From the NCBI GenBank assembly GCA_963827725.1, contig CAWHBM010000001.1, forward strand, positions 1,922,001 through 1,986,000: a stretch of 64,000 nucleotides of DNA, given 5' to 3'. The notes below the pieces were generated by a model, which worked only from the letters and a program-made list of their open reading frames with translations, made no database searches and had not been told where the DNA came from. Positions 53,412-63,150 of this stretch are shown here, piece by piece. Source of the stretch: VAXT01 sp963827725 (GTDB lineage: Bacteria > Actinomycetota > Thermoleophilia > Gaiellales > Gaiellaceae). Both the position numbers and the translations under genes were made by a program. How positions within the stretch are numbered: the first letter of the stretch is position 1; every line of letters begins with the position of its first letter.

Positions 53412-54090
53412 GCTACATGACCCACACTTCTCGCTCGAACGCAGCGTATTCCTGGATCGCGCCGTAGATGTGTTGCGCAAGCCGAGTGTCGTAGACGCTC
53501 AAGCGACACGTTCCATATGGCAGCTTGTTTTGGCGCTTCTTCTCGCTGTACTTGGAATAGTGATTAACAGTCGACTTCCGAAGCACTCGAACGAGGTAAC
53601 CCGGCTACTGAGAGCCAGAAGTCCTCGACCTCGCGCTGACGTTCGACGTGGTCAGCGAACAGGTTGCAGGTCACCGTGACCTTCGCGTCCGCGACATCGA
53701 GGCAGCGCCGAAGGAAGCTCATGAAGAAGCAGATCATCGCGGGATCCGAATTCGTGAACTTGATCGAATTCCGCTCTCTCGCCCCCTCCGCCCAGATAGA
53801 GCATGCAACCGGCGGAGTGGAGCAGATCGCCTTCGCGGGCGGCCGCTCGGCCGTCGTCCTGCTCCGCCCGCCGACGCGCAAGCGCCCGGAGCGCTTTCTC
53901 TCTGGATCCATCGATCCGGCCACCCATTCGTCGGCGCAGCGCCTCGTGCTGTTCGTCCGGTGAGCTCTATATCCCTTACCCAGAGGCTGATCGAAGATTT
54001 CGAGACGCCCAGCAGGCGTGCCAGCTCTTTGACCGAGGCACCCTGCTCGCGCCGGAGCCTTCGCGCTCGCTCTCGCTCTGCTGTTTTCAT
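53412..54090 (-). pseudogene. HTH/homing-endonuclease-like gene next to tRNA-Gly (frame-broken)
   Basis: MKTAERERARRLRREQG, then ASVKELARLLGVSKSSISLWV, gives an N-terminal helix-turn-helix. In other frames follow NSIKFTNSDPAMICFFMSFL, CNLFADHVERQREVEDFWL and, to the stop at 53412, STVNHYSKYSEKKRQNKLPY plus LAQHIYGAIQEYAAFE. This is the common actinobacterial HTH + LAGLIDADG-like family. At least two frame changes are needed (about 53920 and 53590). It lies 34 nt downstream of tRNA-Gly on the same strand. Confidence 0.65.
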
Positions 54091-54123
54091 TGCAGACAAC
54101 AGCTTAGCGCCTGAGTCGGACGA

Positions 54124-54194
54124 AGCGGGCGACGGGAATCGAACCCGTGTATCGAGGGTGGAAACCTCGCGCTCTACCACTGAGCTACGCCCGC
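54124..54194 (-). tRNA. tRNA-Gly(UCC)
   Basis: Acceptor GCGGGCG/CGCCCGC, D arm GCTC-AGTGGTA-GAGC, anticodon stem CGAGG/CCTCG with loop TTTCCAC (anticodon TCC), T arm CGGG-TTCGATT-CCCG. 71 nt, typical of tRNA-Gly. Confidence 0.95.
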
Positions 54195-54219
54195 GTGCCC
54201 ATAGCGTAGCGTCCTGCCA

Positions 54220-54985
54220 GTGCACGATCCCTACGCGTGGACGCTTGATTTCGAGGCGATTGTCCTCGTGCCCGCACTGGCGATCGCCTACATCCTCGCG
54301 ACCCGGCGATTTCCCACCGAGCGTTGGCGAATCGCCTGCTTCGCGGCGGGGCTGCTTCTGATTTTCGCGGCCTTCGTCTCGCCGCTCCACACGCTCTCGC
54401 TTGCACTACCTGCTCTCCGCGCACCTGCTCCAGAACGTCGTCCTCGCCGAATGGGCGCCGGCGCTCTGCGTGCTCGGGCTGCCGCCGGCGTTTGCCGCCG
54501 CAGCCGGCAGAGCGCGCACGGTCCGATTCCTGACGCACCCCTTCGTTGCCCTCCCGCTCTGGCTCGGCACGTATTTCGCCTGGCACGTCCCCGCCGCCTA
54601 CGACGCGGCGCTCCGGCATCCCTCGAGCCTGCTCCACGTCGAGCACGCCTGCTACTTCGTGACCGGCTTGCTCTTCTGGTGGTCAGCCCTCCAGAACGAG
54701 CCGCACCGGCTCAGCGGTGGAACCCGGGCGATGTACCTCTTCGCCGCTTTCGTCCTGGCCAGCCCGCTCGGGCTCCTGCTCGCGCTGATTCCGCGAGCCG
54801 TCTACCACTTCTACGTCCACGCGCCCCGGCTCTGGGGACTCTCGCCGCTCACCGACCAGCAGATCGGGGGAGCGGCGATGGCGCTCGAGCAGGCGTTCGT
54901 CCTCTTCGCCGCGAGCGCGTACTTCTTCCTCCGGTTCCTGGCGGGAGAGGGCCGCGCGGATGCTTTCCGGGATCTCAGGCGCTGA
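54220..54985 (+). CDS. CtaG-type cytochrome c oxidase assembly membrane protein (one frameshift)
   Basis: The first segment (LDFEAIVLVPALAIAYILATRRF, then FAAGLLLIFAAFVSPLHTLSL) continues in the next frame as HYLLSAHLLQNVVLAEWAPALC, then HPFVALPLWLGTYFAWHVPAAYDAAL and VEHACYFVTGLLFWW. This is the full DUF1404/CtaG pattern with His-rich membrane helices. A single extra G near 54403 explains the break. GTG start at 54220. The product would help copper delivery to cytochrome oxidase. Confidence 0.82.
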
Positions 54986-55895
54986 GCTGTTTCTCGTACG
55001 TCGCGTAGCGGCGCGTCACGTGCATGCCGGCACGCTCGTAGAGCCGCGTCGCGCCCGTCTCGTTCTCCGAGTCGACCTCGAGCCCGATGTGCGTGAAGCC
55101 ACCGGCGTGGAGCCCGCGGAAACCCTCTTGAAGCAGCGCAAGCCCAAGGCCCCGCTTGCGCCAGCGCGGGCCGACTGCAAGATCGAGCACCCAGCCGAGC
55201 CCGTTCAGGCCGAAGCAAAGCGCAGCGCCCGCCACCTCGTTTCCCTCGAACGCGATCTGCCAGAGCTCCGGGTCGTAGTCGATTCGCGTGGTTCGCTGCT
55301 GGAGCCAGCTCTCGAACGCCTGAGGTACGAACTCCCAGTGCTCGGCGAAGGCGGCCTGGTGCATGGCGTGCAAAGCCGCGTCGTCGATTCCCGGGCGGTA
55401 GGTGCGGATGGCAAACCCCGCAGGCACTTCCGCCCGAGGGGGCACGTCGTCGACGTCGATCTCCATCCGCCAGAAGTACCGAACGTGCTCGAAGCCCCGT
55501 TGCTCTACGAGACGACGGCCTTCGTCGTTGACGACATGGACGTGCAACCGCGGGAACTGCCGCTCCCGCGCCCACGACTCCGCGCGCTCGACGAGCCCAA
55601 CCCCGATCCCCTGTCCCCGGAAGTTGGGATGGACACACGATTCGTCCGCGACGTTCGCGAGCTCCTCCCCTTCACGGTTAACCCACACCACGCCGACGGT
55701 CTGGTCATCGACGACGGCGATCCAGGCGTCCGTCGCCAGCCGCGGCCGCTCGGGCTCACGAGCCCACCACTCGCGCAGCTCTGCTCCGCTGAAGCCGATC
55801 GGGCGCTTCTCGTCGAAATCGGCCTCGTCGCGCGCCTTGATCAGCTCCGCCACCGCCGGCGCATCATCGAGGGTCGGAGGACGGAAGATCAGCAC
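54975..55895 (-). CDS. Tandem-GNAT acetyltransferase (mycothiol synthase-like)
   Basis: This 306-residue protein has two GNAT domains. The first has HPNFRGQGIGVGLVERAESW; the second has LAVGPRWRKRGLGLALLQEGF with IGLEVDSENETGATRLYERAGM. That double layout and the LEVDSEN block resemble MshD, which acetylates the mycothiol precursor; general tandem GNATs share it too, so MshD is not certain. GTG start at 55895. The 3' end overlaps the convergent ctaG by 11 nt. Confidence 0.8.
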   Translation of the reverse strand: MLIFRPPTLDDAPAVAELIKARDEADFDEKRPIGFSGAELREWWAREPERPRLATDAWIAVVDDQTVGVVWVNREGEELANVADESCVHPNFRGQGIGVGLVERAESWARERQFPRLHVHVVNDEGRRLVEQRGFEHVRYFWRMEIDVDDVPPRAEVPAGFAIRTYRPGIDDAALHAMHQAAFAEHWEFVPQAFESWLQQRTTRIDYDPELWQIAFEGNEVAGAALCFGLNGLGWVLDLAVGPRWRKRGLGLALLQEGFRGLHAGGFTHIGLEVDSENETGATRLYERAGMHVTRRYATYEKQLSA

Positions 55896-55904
55896 GTCGT
55901 TCAG

Positions 55905-55979
55905 TCGGGGTGGCCGGATTCGAACCGGCGACTTCTGCGTCCCAAACGCAGCACTCTAACCAGACTGAGCTACACCCCG
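55905..55979 (-). tRNA. tRNA-Pro(UGG)
   Basis: Acceptor CGGGGTG/CACCCCG, anticodon stem CTGCG/CGCAG with loop TTTGGGA (anticodon TGG), T arm GCCGG-TTCGAAT-CCGGC. 75 nt. CCA not encoded. Confidence 0.95.
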
Positions 55980-56014
55980 AAAGCTCTCCAAGTGTAGTCG
56001 GATAGGTTCGCCGA

Positions 56015-56962
56015 ATGGTAGAGCCGATCCTCTCCGGACCGGACGAACCTCGTTCGCGGCGGCCCCTGCTGGGCTACGCGATGGTGCTCGCTGCGACCTG
56101 CATGTGGGGCGTGAACGGGACGGTCTCGAAGGCCATTCTCGGTGCCGGCCTCTCCTCCCCGCGGCTGACCGAGGTGCGGTCGACCGGGGCCGCCATCGCT
56201 CTCGCCGTCGCGCTCGCGCTCACCCAGCCGTGGCGCCTTCGCGTTCGGCGGAGCGAGCTCCTGTTCCTCGGCGTGTTCGGCATCTTCGGGCTCGCGCTCG
56301 TGCAGTGGTTCTACTTCTTCGCGATTCACCGGCTCCAGATCGGGATCGCCCTCCTCATTCAGTACCTCGCGCCCGTGCTGATCGCTCTCTGGGCTCGCTT
56401 CGCGACGAAGGAGCCTGTACGGCGGCGAATCTGGGCGGCCCTCATCCTCGCCCTGGGCGGCCTCTCGCTCGTCGTCGACCTCCGGCACGGATTCAGCCTC
56501 GACACGCTCGGGGTGGCCGCCTCGCTGGGGGCGGCGGTCGCCTTCGCTCTCTACATCCTCCTCGCCGAGCACGCCGTCGGCGAGCGGGACCCGGTCTCGC
56601 TTCTCTGCCTCGGCTTCGCGGTCGCCGCGATCTTCTGGGCGATCGTCCAGCCCTGGTGGTCCTTCCCCGCGGGCATCGTCGACGATCGCGTGACGCTCGA
56701 CGGTGCTGTGCTCGTGACGACAAGCCCCGTGTGGTTCTTGATGCTGACGATGATCGTCGTGGGCACGATCGCCCCTTTCCTACTGCTTGTCGGTGCGCTG
56801 CGTCACATCTCGGCGACCCGGGTCGGCGTGACGGCGATGTTCGAGCCCGTGGCCGGTGCGCTCGTTGCCTATGCCTGGCTGGGAGAGTCGCTGACAGCGG
56901 TGCAGCTCGGCGGCGGGGCAATCGTGCTGATGGGGATCCTGCTCGCCCAAACAGCCCGATAA
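56015..56962 (+). CDS. EamA/DMT-family transporter
   Basis: This 315-residue protein with ten hydrophobic helices is arranged as two EamA repeats: GYAMVLAATCMWGVNGTVSKAIL to GGLSLVVDL, and GVAASLGAAVAFALYILLAEHAV to LGGGAIVLMGILLAQ. It is a drug/metabolite exporter with unknown substrate. ATG at 56015. Confidence 0.9.
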   Translation: MVEPILSGPDEPRSRRPLLGYAMVLAATCMWGVNGTVSKAILGAGLSSPRLTEVRSTGAAIALAVALALTQPWRLRVRRSELLFLGVFGIFGLALVQWFYFFAIHRLQIGIALLIQYLAPVLIALWARFATKEPVRRRIWAALILALGGLSLVVDLRHGFSLDTLGVAASLGAAVAFALYILLAEHAVGERDPVSLLCLGFAVAAIFWAIVQPWWSFPAGIVDDRVTLDGAVLVTTSPVWFLMLTMIVVGTIAPFLLLVGALRHISATRVGVTAMFEPVAGALVAYAWLGESLTAVQLGGGAIVLMGILLAQTAR

Positions 56963-57088
56963 GTCCTGCAAAATGCGGCAATTCAAATAATCGCCAGATC
57001 GCTGTTAGCTGCCGGAACCTGCCGAAACTTCCCCTTTTTGGGCTAGCGGAGTCCGGTTTCCGTACTAAGGTTCCGCGCTGACTTCCTG

Positions 57089-57616
57089 ATGTCTGGGAAT
57101 TGCCGCATTCTCAGCGTCGTGGTGCTTCTGTCCGGGCTTGCGCTTGCATCTGGCGCGGGCGCCGGGGCCAATGCCATCACGCCGCCGCCACTCGCTTCCC
57201 CCGGGGCCACCGCCATCACCCCCCGGGAACACGCGATCGTCCGCGCGATGAACGTCGTCCGGGCACGGCATGGCGCTCCGCCCCTTCGAGTGGGTCGAGC
57301 GCTCACCCGAGCAGCGCGCTCGCACTCGGCGGACATGGCACGCAGGAATTACTTCGACCACGGCCAGTTCATTCAACGCCTTCGGAGCTTCGGGGTGCGC
57401 GCGCCGTACATCGGTGAGAACCTCGCCTACACCACCGGGCCCATGGCCGCGATGGCCATCGTTCAGATGTGGATGGCGAGCCCGCCGCACCGCCGGAACC
57501 TGCTCGACCGGAAGTTTCGACGCACCGGCGTCGGTATCGCCGGTGGCCGCACGAAGCTCGTCACCGGCCGATTTCGCCGGCCGGTAGAGCTCTTACTCGA
57601 CGAGCAAGTTGCGTAG
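57089..57616 (+). CDS. Secreted CAP/SCP-domain protein (short)
   Basis: This 175-residue protein has a signal peptide (CRILSVVVLLSGLALASG) and a CAP domain: IVRAMNVVRARHGAPPLRV, HSADMARRNYFDHGQF, GENLAYT and WMASPPHRRNLLDRKFRRTGVGI. Shorter linker than the 51599 protein. Its 3' end overlaps the convergent response-regulator gene by 24 nt. Confidence 0.88.
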   Translation: MSGNCRILSVVVLLSGLALASGAGAGANAITPPPLASPGATAITPREHAIVRAMNVVRARHGAPPLRVGRALTRAARSHSADMARRNYFDHGQFIQRLRSFGVRAPYIGENLAYTTGPMAAMAIVQMWMASPPHRRNLLDRKFRRTGVGIAGGRTKLVTGRFRRPVELLLDEQVA

Positions 57617-58027
57617 AGCGGCCAGGCGCTCGCGCCTGAGCTCCGCGCTTTCCCCGCGCGCCACGCGCGCCACGAGGTTTTCGACGAGGGGCGCAAGCTC
57701 GATCGGGTTGAACGGCTTCGTCACGTAGTCGACACCGCCGAGCTCCAGGCCGCGAGCCTGGTCGCGAAGCTCTGCCCGGGCGGTCAGGAAGACGATCGGG
57801 ATGTCGCGGGTGGATTCGTCCCCGAGCAGCTCCTCGAGGACCTGCCACCCGTCCATGCCCGGCATCATCACGTCGAGCAGGATCACGTCCGGGGGCTCCT
57901 CCCGGGCGGCGGCGAGGCCGGCGACGCCGTCCTGCGCCTCGCGAACCTGCATTCCGGCCGCCTCGAGGTTCACTCGGCAGAGGAGCCGGATCGGTGCTTC
58001 GTCGTCAACTACGAGGACGCTGACCAA
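57593..58027 (-). CDS. Single-domain response regulator
   Basis: The receiver domain only (about 144 residues) has VLVVDDEAPIRLLCRV (acidic pair), ILLDVMMPGMDGW (phospho-Asp), VFLTARAE (Thr) and YVTKPFNPIEL (Lys). No output domain. TTG start at 58027 gives the natural first strand. It lies 10 nt after the large histidine kinase gene and is its obvious partner. Confidence 0.9.
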   Translation of the reverse strand: MVSVLVVDDEAPIRLLCRVNLEAAGMQVREAQDGVAGLAAAREEPPDVILLDVMMPGMDGWQVLEELLGDESTRDIPIVFLTARAELRDQARGLELGGVDYVTKPFNPIELAPLVENLVARVARGESAELRRERLAALRNLLVE

Positions 58028-58037
58028 GTCTGGCTCT

Positions 58038-61000
58038 CTATACCCGTCCCGACGGCGGCTTAGTCTTCTCCGGCTCCGGCTCGCGAGCAAGAGGCAGCTC
58101 GAACGCGAAGCTCGAGCCTCCGCCTTCGACCGAGTCCACCCAGATCCGCCCGCCCATGGCTGCGACGAGCCCGCGCGCGATGAAGAGCCCGAGCCCTGCC
58201 CCGCCCACTCCCCGGCCGCTCTCGGCCCGGTGGAACTTCGAGAAGATCCTCTCGCGCTCCGCCTCGGGAATCCCCTGGCCCTCGTCGACGATGCGTACCT
58301 CGACATGGCCGCTGCGACGATGAGCCTCGACGGTCACGGTGCCGCCGTCGGGCGAGAACTTGACCGCGTTGTCGAGGAGGTTCGTCAGGATCTGGCCCAG
58401 CTTCTCGCGATCGGCGGAAGCCGCCAGCGGCTCTTCCGGCAGGTGGAGCACGAACTTGTGCCCGTTTACGTCGGAGCTCTGCCGCACGGTCGTGACGACC
58501 TCGGAGACGACGGTGCGGAGGTCGGTCGGCACGAGCTCGACCTGAAGATCGCCGGACTCGAGCCTCGCGACTCCGAGCAGCGTGTCGACGATCGACGTGA
58601 GCCGTTGCGCCTCAGAGGCGATGTAGCCGAGAAAGGTCAGCCGTTCCGGCTCCCCGAAGAGCACGTCGCGCCGCAGAAGCGTCTCCGCGAAGCCGTAGAT
58701 CGACGTCAGCGGGGCGCGGAGCTCGTGGGAGACAGTCGAGACGAAGTCCGACTTCATCTGCTCGACGATCCGCTCGCCGGAAACGTCGCGGAAGGCGTAG
58801 ATCCGTCCCGACACTGCGCCGACCGGGTCGCGCATGACGGCTTCCGTGAGCGACAGCCAAGCTTCCTCGCCCCCGCGCTGAACCGAGACGAGCCGCTCGC
58901 CGGGCGGGCCTTCGTCGTCGGACGCGAGCTCCCGCTGAAGGACCTCGAGCGGCGTCCGTCCCAGCGCGGCGGCCGACGGCACCCCGGTGATCTGCTCGGC
59001 GGCTCGGTTCCAGAGGACGACCTTGCCCTCGCGATCCACGGCGACGATCCCGTCGGCGATGTTCGAGAGGATCGCGAAGCTGCGCTCCCGTTCGACAGCC
59101 ACCCGCTGGTAGAGCTCCGCGTTCGAGAGCACCGCGGACGCGTTGCCGGCCAAAGCGGCCAGCGCCTCGACCTCCTCCTCCCGCCAGACCCGAGGCGGTT
59201 GGGAGTAGACAGCGAGCACACCCTGAAAGCCTCCCTCGAGCCCGACGAGCGGAACACCCAGGTAGGCGGAATGCCCGGCCGCGAGGACAGGGTCGTCGGC
59301 GAGCAAGCGGCCATCCTGCCCCGCGTCCGCGAAGACGACGGGTGCCCGAGACTGGACCACGTCTCCGGCGGGACGGGCAGTCGCGGGCAGTCGCGAGCCG
59401 ACGACCGCCGGGGGCGTCTCGCCGCCGACGGCGCTGACCACGAGCTCGTCGCCCTCGACGACCTGGATCACGCATGCGTCCGCGCCCAGCAAGGCAGGCG
59501 CCTGCGCGGCAACCTCGTCCAGGATCGCACCCGGGTCGAGCTCGGTCGCGAGCAGGCCTCCCATTCGCGCGAGCTGCTGGGAGAGCGCGCGGGACGTGCG
59601 TTCGCTCTCGTAGAGCTCGCTTCGCTCGAGCCCGCCGCGCGCCGCACCGGCGAGCCGGCGGCCGAGCTCGAGGTCGTCGTCGCTGAACGAGCGCTGCTCG
59701 GCGAAGAAGACGACGACGAGGCCGCCCTCCTCTCGGCGCGGCGGGTCGACGGGGATTGCGAGAAGCGAGCGGACGCCGGCCAGCCGTCGCCAGGCGCTTC
59801 CGAACCGATCGTCGTCGTCCAGCGAGGATGCCGAGAGGAGCTGCCGGTCGCGCGCGGCTTCGGTGAGCACCGACGCGGGCTTGGGAACCCCGTCCGCGAA
59901 GGAGGCGGCAAGGTCCTCCGGCAAACCGTACGAGGCCGCCAGCTCGAGACCGCGCGCCCCGGGCATCAGGACGGCGGCGAACGATCCTCCTAGCGCCTCG
60001 CTCGCAGCGTGCGCGACCGCGTCGAGTGTCGCCGACTGCGAGAGCGGTTCCGCAAGCGCCGAGGCAATTCCGTAGAACCCTCGCTGCACGCGTGCCTGAC
60101 GGACGCTCTGCTCGAAGCTCGCCGCGTTGCGAACGGCCAGCGAGGCAAGTCCTGCGAACGTCTCCAGGAGGTTCGCGTCGAGCTTCCCGAAGCGACGGTC
60201 CGGGTCCTTCGTCGCGACACCGAGCACGCCCCGGCGCTCGCCGGACCAGGTCATCGGAGCCGCGATCGCACTGGCGAATCCCTCGTAGGCATGATGCGGA
60301 ACGGGCTCGCTGAACCGGCCTTCGATCTCGTGCTCCGCCGGAAACTCGAACTCCAGAAGCTCCGAATCGAGCCCGTAGACGGCTGCGCACCGGAGTACCG
60401 AGCGCTCCGCGTCGTAGAGGTAGCAGTCGGCTGCGTCGGCGTCGAGCAGCTTGGTCACCTCGACCACGAGCCGTTGGAGCACGGTCTCGAGGCGAAGCTC
60501 GCTCGTCACAACCTGCGCAGCCTTGAGGAGCGCGGCCTGCTGGTCGAGCCGCTGCTTGTTTTCCGCCAGGAGCTGGGCCGCGTGAAAGGCGATTCCGACC
60601 TCGCGCGCCACAGCCTCGGCGAGCGAAACCTCCGCGTCGGGCCACGGACGCGGCTCGGATCGGTGGAGCCCGAAAACGCCAACCATGCGATCGAACACGA
60701 GGATCGGAGTTGCCAGCACAGCCAGCGCGTCGAGATCGAGCATGCCCTGGATCCCGCCGAGGTCAGGGTCTTCCAGCTCAGGCTCCGTGCGGACGTCGCT
60801 GACGGCCACCGTTCGACGTTCGCGGGCGGCGAGATTCGAGACCGGAAGTCGATCGTCGACCGCTCCGATCGGAACGAAGCCTTCTGCGTCCCACTCGGCG
60901 CGAATCGGCATCGGTCCACCCGGCTCGCCGAGCCGTGAGGAAGCAGCGTGTGGCGCCCATGGCCTTCCCGGTCTCCTCGACGGCGACCCGGAGGACGGCC

Positions 61001-61662
61001 TCGAGGTCGATCTCGGACCGAACCTTGCGCCCGATCGAAGCCACGAGCCGCTCCCGCTCGAGCGCCTCGGCGAGCGCGCTCGCCGAATGGGCTCGGTCGA
61101 GCGCGAGCGCAGTCTCCGCAGCAAGGGCCTGGAGCACTGCGAGGTCCTCCTCCGTGAAGACTCTCGGTTCGCGAGTCGTGGCGATCACCAGCACCGCAGG
61201 CACCTTCCCGCGCGAGACGAGCGGGATGAAGATGGCGCTCTTCGCGCCGACCTTCTCGGCCAGGCGACGATTCACACGCGACGAGCCAGCGACGTCGTGG
61301 ACAACGACCGGGCCGCCCTCGAACGCCGCGCTGGCGATCCCGGAGGGTTCGTTCTCGAAGTCGATGGTGACGTCCCGCCACCACTCGGTGTCGCCGTTGC
61401 GAGCGACCGCCAGGAGGCCTGAGCCTCGCTTGCCGTCCTCGCTCACCAGGGCAACTGCCGCGAAGTCGAGGTCGAATCGCGACGTGCATTCCTCGATCAG
61501 CGTCCGCGCAACCGCTTCCTCGTCGTGGGCGTGCGCGAGAGCGCTCGAGAGAGAGGCGACCTCGGACAACTCGCCTTCGTCCCCTTCGACATCAGCGGCT
61601 GTCTCGGGCGCAGGCGGAGCGGGCGCGGCGTCGAGGGCTCGACGATTGCGCCGAAAGAGCAT
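58038..61662 (-). CDS. Multi-GAF, PAS histidine kinase (one frameshift)
   Basis: This roughly 1,208-residue cytoplasmic kinase has no membrane segment. Order: five GAF-like modules (cores near FAAVALVSED, GATRCFL, ADCYLYDAE, FAAVLMPGARG and ADACVIQVVEG, with coiled linkers such as LLAENKQRLDQQAALLKAAQ), a PAS domain (NIADGIVAVDREGKVVLWN), HisKA (FVSTVSHELRAPLTSIYGF, His acceptor) and HATPase (ILTNLLDNAVKFSPDGG, then GAGLGLFIARGLVAAMGG). One indel near 60935 splits it into two frames. It probably integrates several soluble cues and signals to the downstream receiver. Confidence 0.88.
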
Positions 61663-61770
61663 CAGTAAGCCTCAGAGAGCGTCACCGGCCTGAAGGATGA
61701 TAGGTCGCTGCGTAGGCCCACGCCAAGAACCGCGCCGGCTAATCGAGGCATCGCTATACGTGTTGAAAAG

Positions 61771-61847
61771 ATAGGCCGTCCGGCCTATTCACAAGAGGTG
61801 CGAGCGGCGTTACCGTCCTGCCACTGGGCGATGCAAACCGCGGTTTG
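61771..61847 (+). promoter_or_regulatory. Two palindromes in the kinase-ispH divergent region
   Basis: ATAGGCCG-TC-CGGCCTAT (61771-61788) and CAAACCGCGGTTTG (61834-61847) are perfect dyads 45 nt apart, between the divergent histidine kinase and ispH. They are candidate operators. Confidence 0.4.
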
Positions 61848-61888
61848 TGCGTACCTGGCCACGAAGGCCGCGGTTAGCAATCTGGGAG

Positions 61889-61919
61889 GCCCGCCACACT
61901 GACCCCCCGAGTGGCGGGC
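61889..61919 (+). terminator. Hairpin in the ispH leader
   Basis: GCCCGCCAC and GTGGCGGGC form a perfect 9-bp stem around a 13-nt loop, followed by TCTTCC, 29 nt upstream of the ispH GTG. It could be an attenuator or the end of an unseen short transcript. Confidence 0.4.
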
Positions 61920-61948
61920 TCTTCCATTTCTGGAACTAGACTGGACTC

Positions 61949-62905
61949 GTGGTCAAGCGAGTCCTTCTGGCGTCCCCGCGGGGTTACTGCGCGGGTGTCG
62001 AGCGGGCCGTGGACACGGTCGAGAAGCTGCTCGACCTGCACGGGCCGCCCGTGTACGTGCGCAAGCAGATCGTCCACAACGCCCACGTCGTGCGCGACCT
62101 GGAGGCGCGGGGCGCGATCTTCGTCGAGGACGAGCGCGACGTGCCGGAGGGCGAGACGGTCGTCCTCTCGGCGCACGGTGTCGCGCCAGAGGTCTACCGC
62201 AACGCGGAGGCGCGAGGACTGAACACCGTGGACGCCACGTGCCCGCTCGTGACGAAGGTGCACGTCCAGGCGCGCCGGTACGCCGCCGAGGGGTACACGG
62301 TCCTGCTCATCGGCCACGAGGGGCACGAGGAGGTCGTGGGCACGACCGGCGAGGCCCCTGAGTCGACGATCCTCGTTCAGTCGGTCGCGGACGCGGATGC
62401 GCTCGATCTGCCCGCGGACGCGAAGGTCGCGTACATCACGCAGACGACGCTCTCCGTCGACGAGACCGGCGAGATCATCACCGCGCTTCGCCGGCGCTTC
62501 CCGCAGGTCTATGCGCCCAAGAAAGAGGACATCTGTTACGCGACCACCAACCGGCAGTGGGCCGTGAAGGACCTGCTTACGGAGGTCGACCTGCTGCTCG
62601 TGATCGGGTCACGCAACTCGTCGAACTCGAACCGGCTCGTCGAGGTGGCCCGCGCAAACGGCGTCCAGGCGCATCTGATCGACGACGAGACCGACATCGA
62701 CGTGACCTGGCTCGACGGGGTCGAGACGGTTGGCCTGACCTCGGGAGCCTCGGCGCCGGAAAAGCTCGTCGATCGGGTCTGCGACTGGTTCCGCGCACGA
62801 GGCGTGGAGGACATCTCCGCGCACCGCGTCGTCGACGAGGACGTCGAGTTCCGGCTGCCAGTCGAGCTCCGCCGCGAGCTCGCGCTCGCCGAGAGCCAGG
62901 CCTAG
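61949..62905 (+). CDS. ispH: 4-hydroxy-3-methylbut-2-enyl diphosphate reductase
   Basis: This 318-residue enzyme is last in the MEP isoprenoid pathway. The three 4Fe-4S Cys are in PRGYCAGVERAV, VDATCPLVTKVH and EDICYATTNRQWAV. The substrate-binding SAHGVAPEVY and GHEGHEEVVGTTGE blocks are present. GTG start at 61949. Confidence 0.96.
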   Translation: MVKRVLLASPRGYCAGVERAVDTVEKLLDLHGPPVYVRKQIVHNAHVVRDLEARGAIFVEDERDVPEGETVVLSAHGVAPEVYRNAEARGLNTVDATCPLVTKVHVQARRYAAEGYTVLLIGHEGHEEVVGTTGEAPESTILVQSVADADALDLPADAKVAYITQTTLSVDETGEIITALRRRFPQVYAPKKEDICYATTNRQWAVKDLLTEVDLLLVIGSRNSSNSNRLVEVARANGVQAHLIDDETDIDVTWLDGVETVGLTSGASAPEKLVDRVCDWFRARGVEDISAHRVVDEDVEFRLPVELRRELALAESQA

Positions 62906-62908
62906 GCC

Positions 62909-63070
62909 CTAGGACTTCGGCTTCTCGTCGTCGCGGCGCTCTTCGCCGGAGCGGCGATCCTTGCCCGACCGGCGGTCTGCGCGCTTGGCGGCGTCACTCT
63001 TCCTGCGCCGCTCTTCGGCTGTGCGCCGGTCCTTGCCCGATCGCCGCTCGGGATCTTTGCCCGCTGACAT
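62909..63070 (-). CDS. Very small, highly charged protein
   Basis: This 53-residue product is built almost entirely from RRSGKDRR and AEERRRK repeats (MSAGKDPERRSGKDRRTAEE, then RADRRSGKDRRSGEERRDDE). It may bind nucleic acid or be disordered. The ATG at 63070 is the only start. Function unknown. Confidence 0.4.
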   Translation of the reverse strand: MSAGKDPERRSGKDRRTAEERRRKSDAAKRADRRSGKDRRSGEERRDDEKPKS

Positions 63071-63109
63071 GGGGCGATCATGACGCCCGCGCGGGCTGGA
63101 CGCTAGGTG

Positions 63110-63150
63110 ATGGGGTCTGACCCCATGATCTTTACGGGGTCTGACCCCGT
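63110..63150. repeat. Pair of REP-like palindromes
   Basis: ATGGGGTC-T-GACCCCAT (63110-63126) and ACGGGGTC-T-GACCCCGT (63134-63150) are both perfect 8+1+8 dyads sharing the core GGGGTCTGACCCC. The RAYT element ends at 37.7 and 38.3 kb contain the related GGCGTCTGACCCC. The second dyad overlaps the end of tag. Confidence 0.75.

Noticed and set aside
57801..59993. A 730-codon open frame antisense to the kinase and regulator
   Set aside because: The minus-strand HisKA, HATPase and receiver motifs are clear; the plus frame has no recognisable fold.
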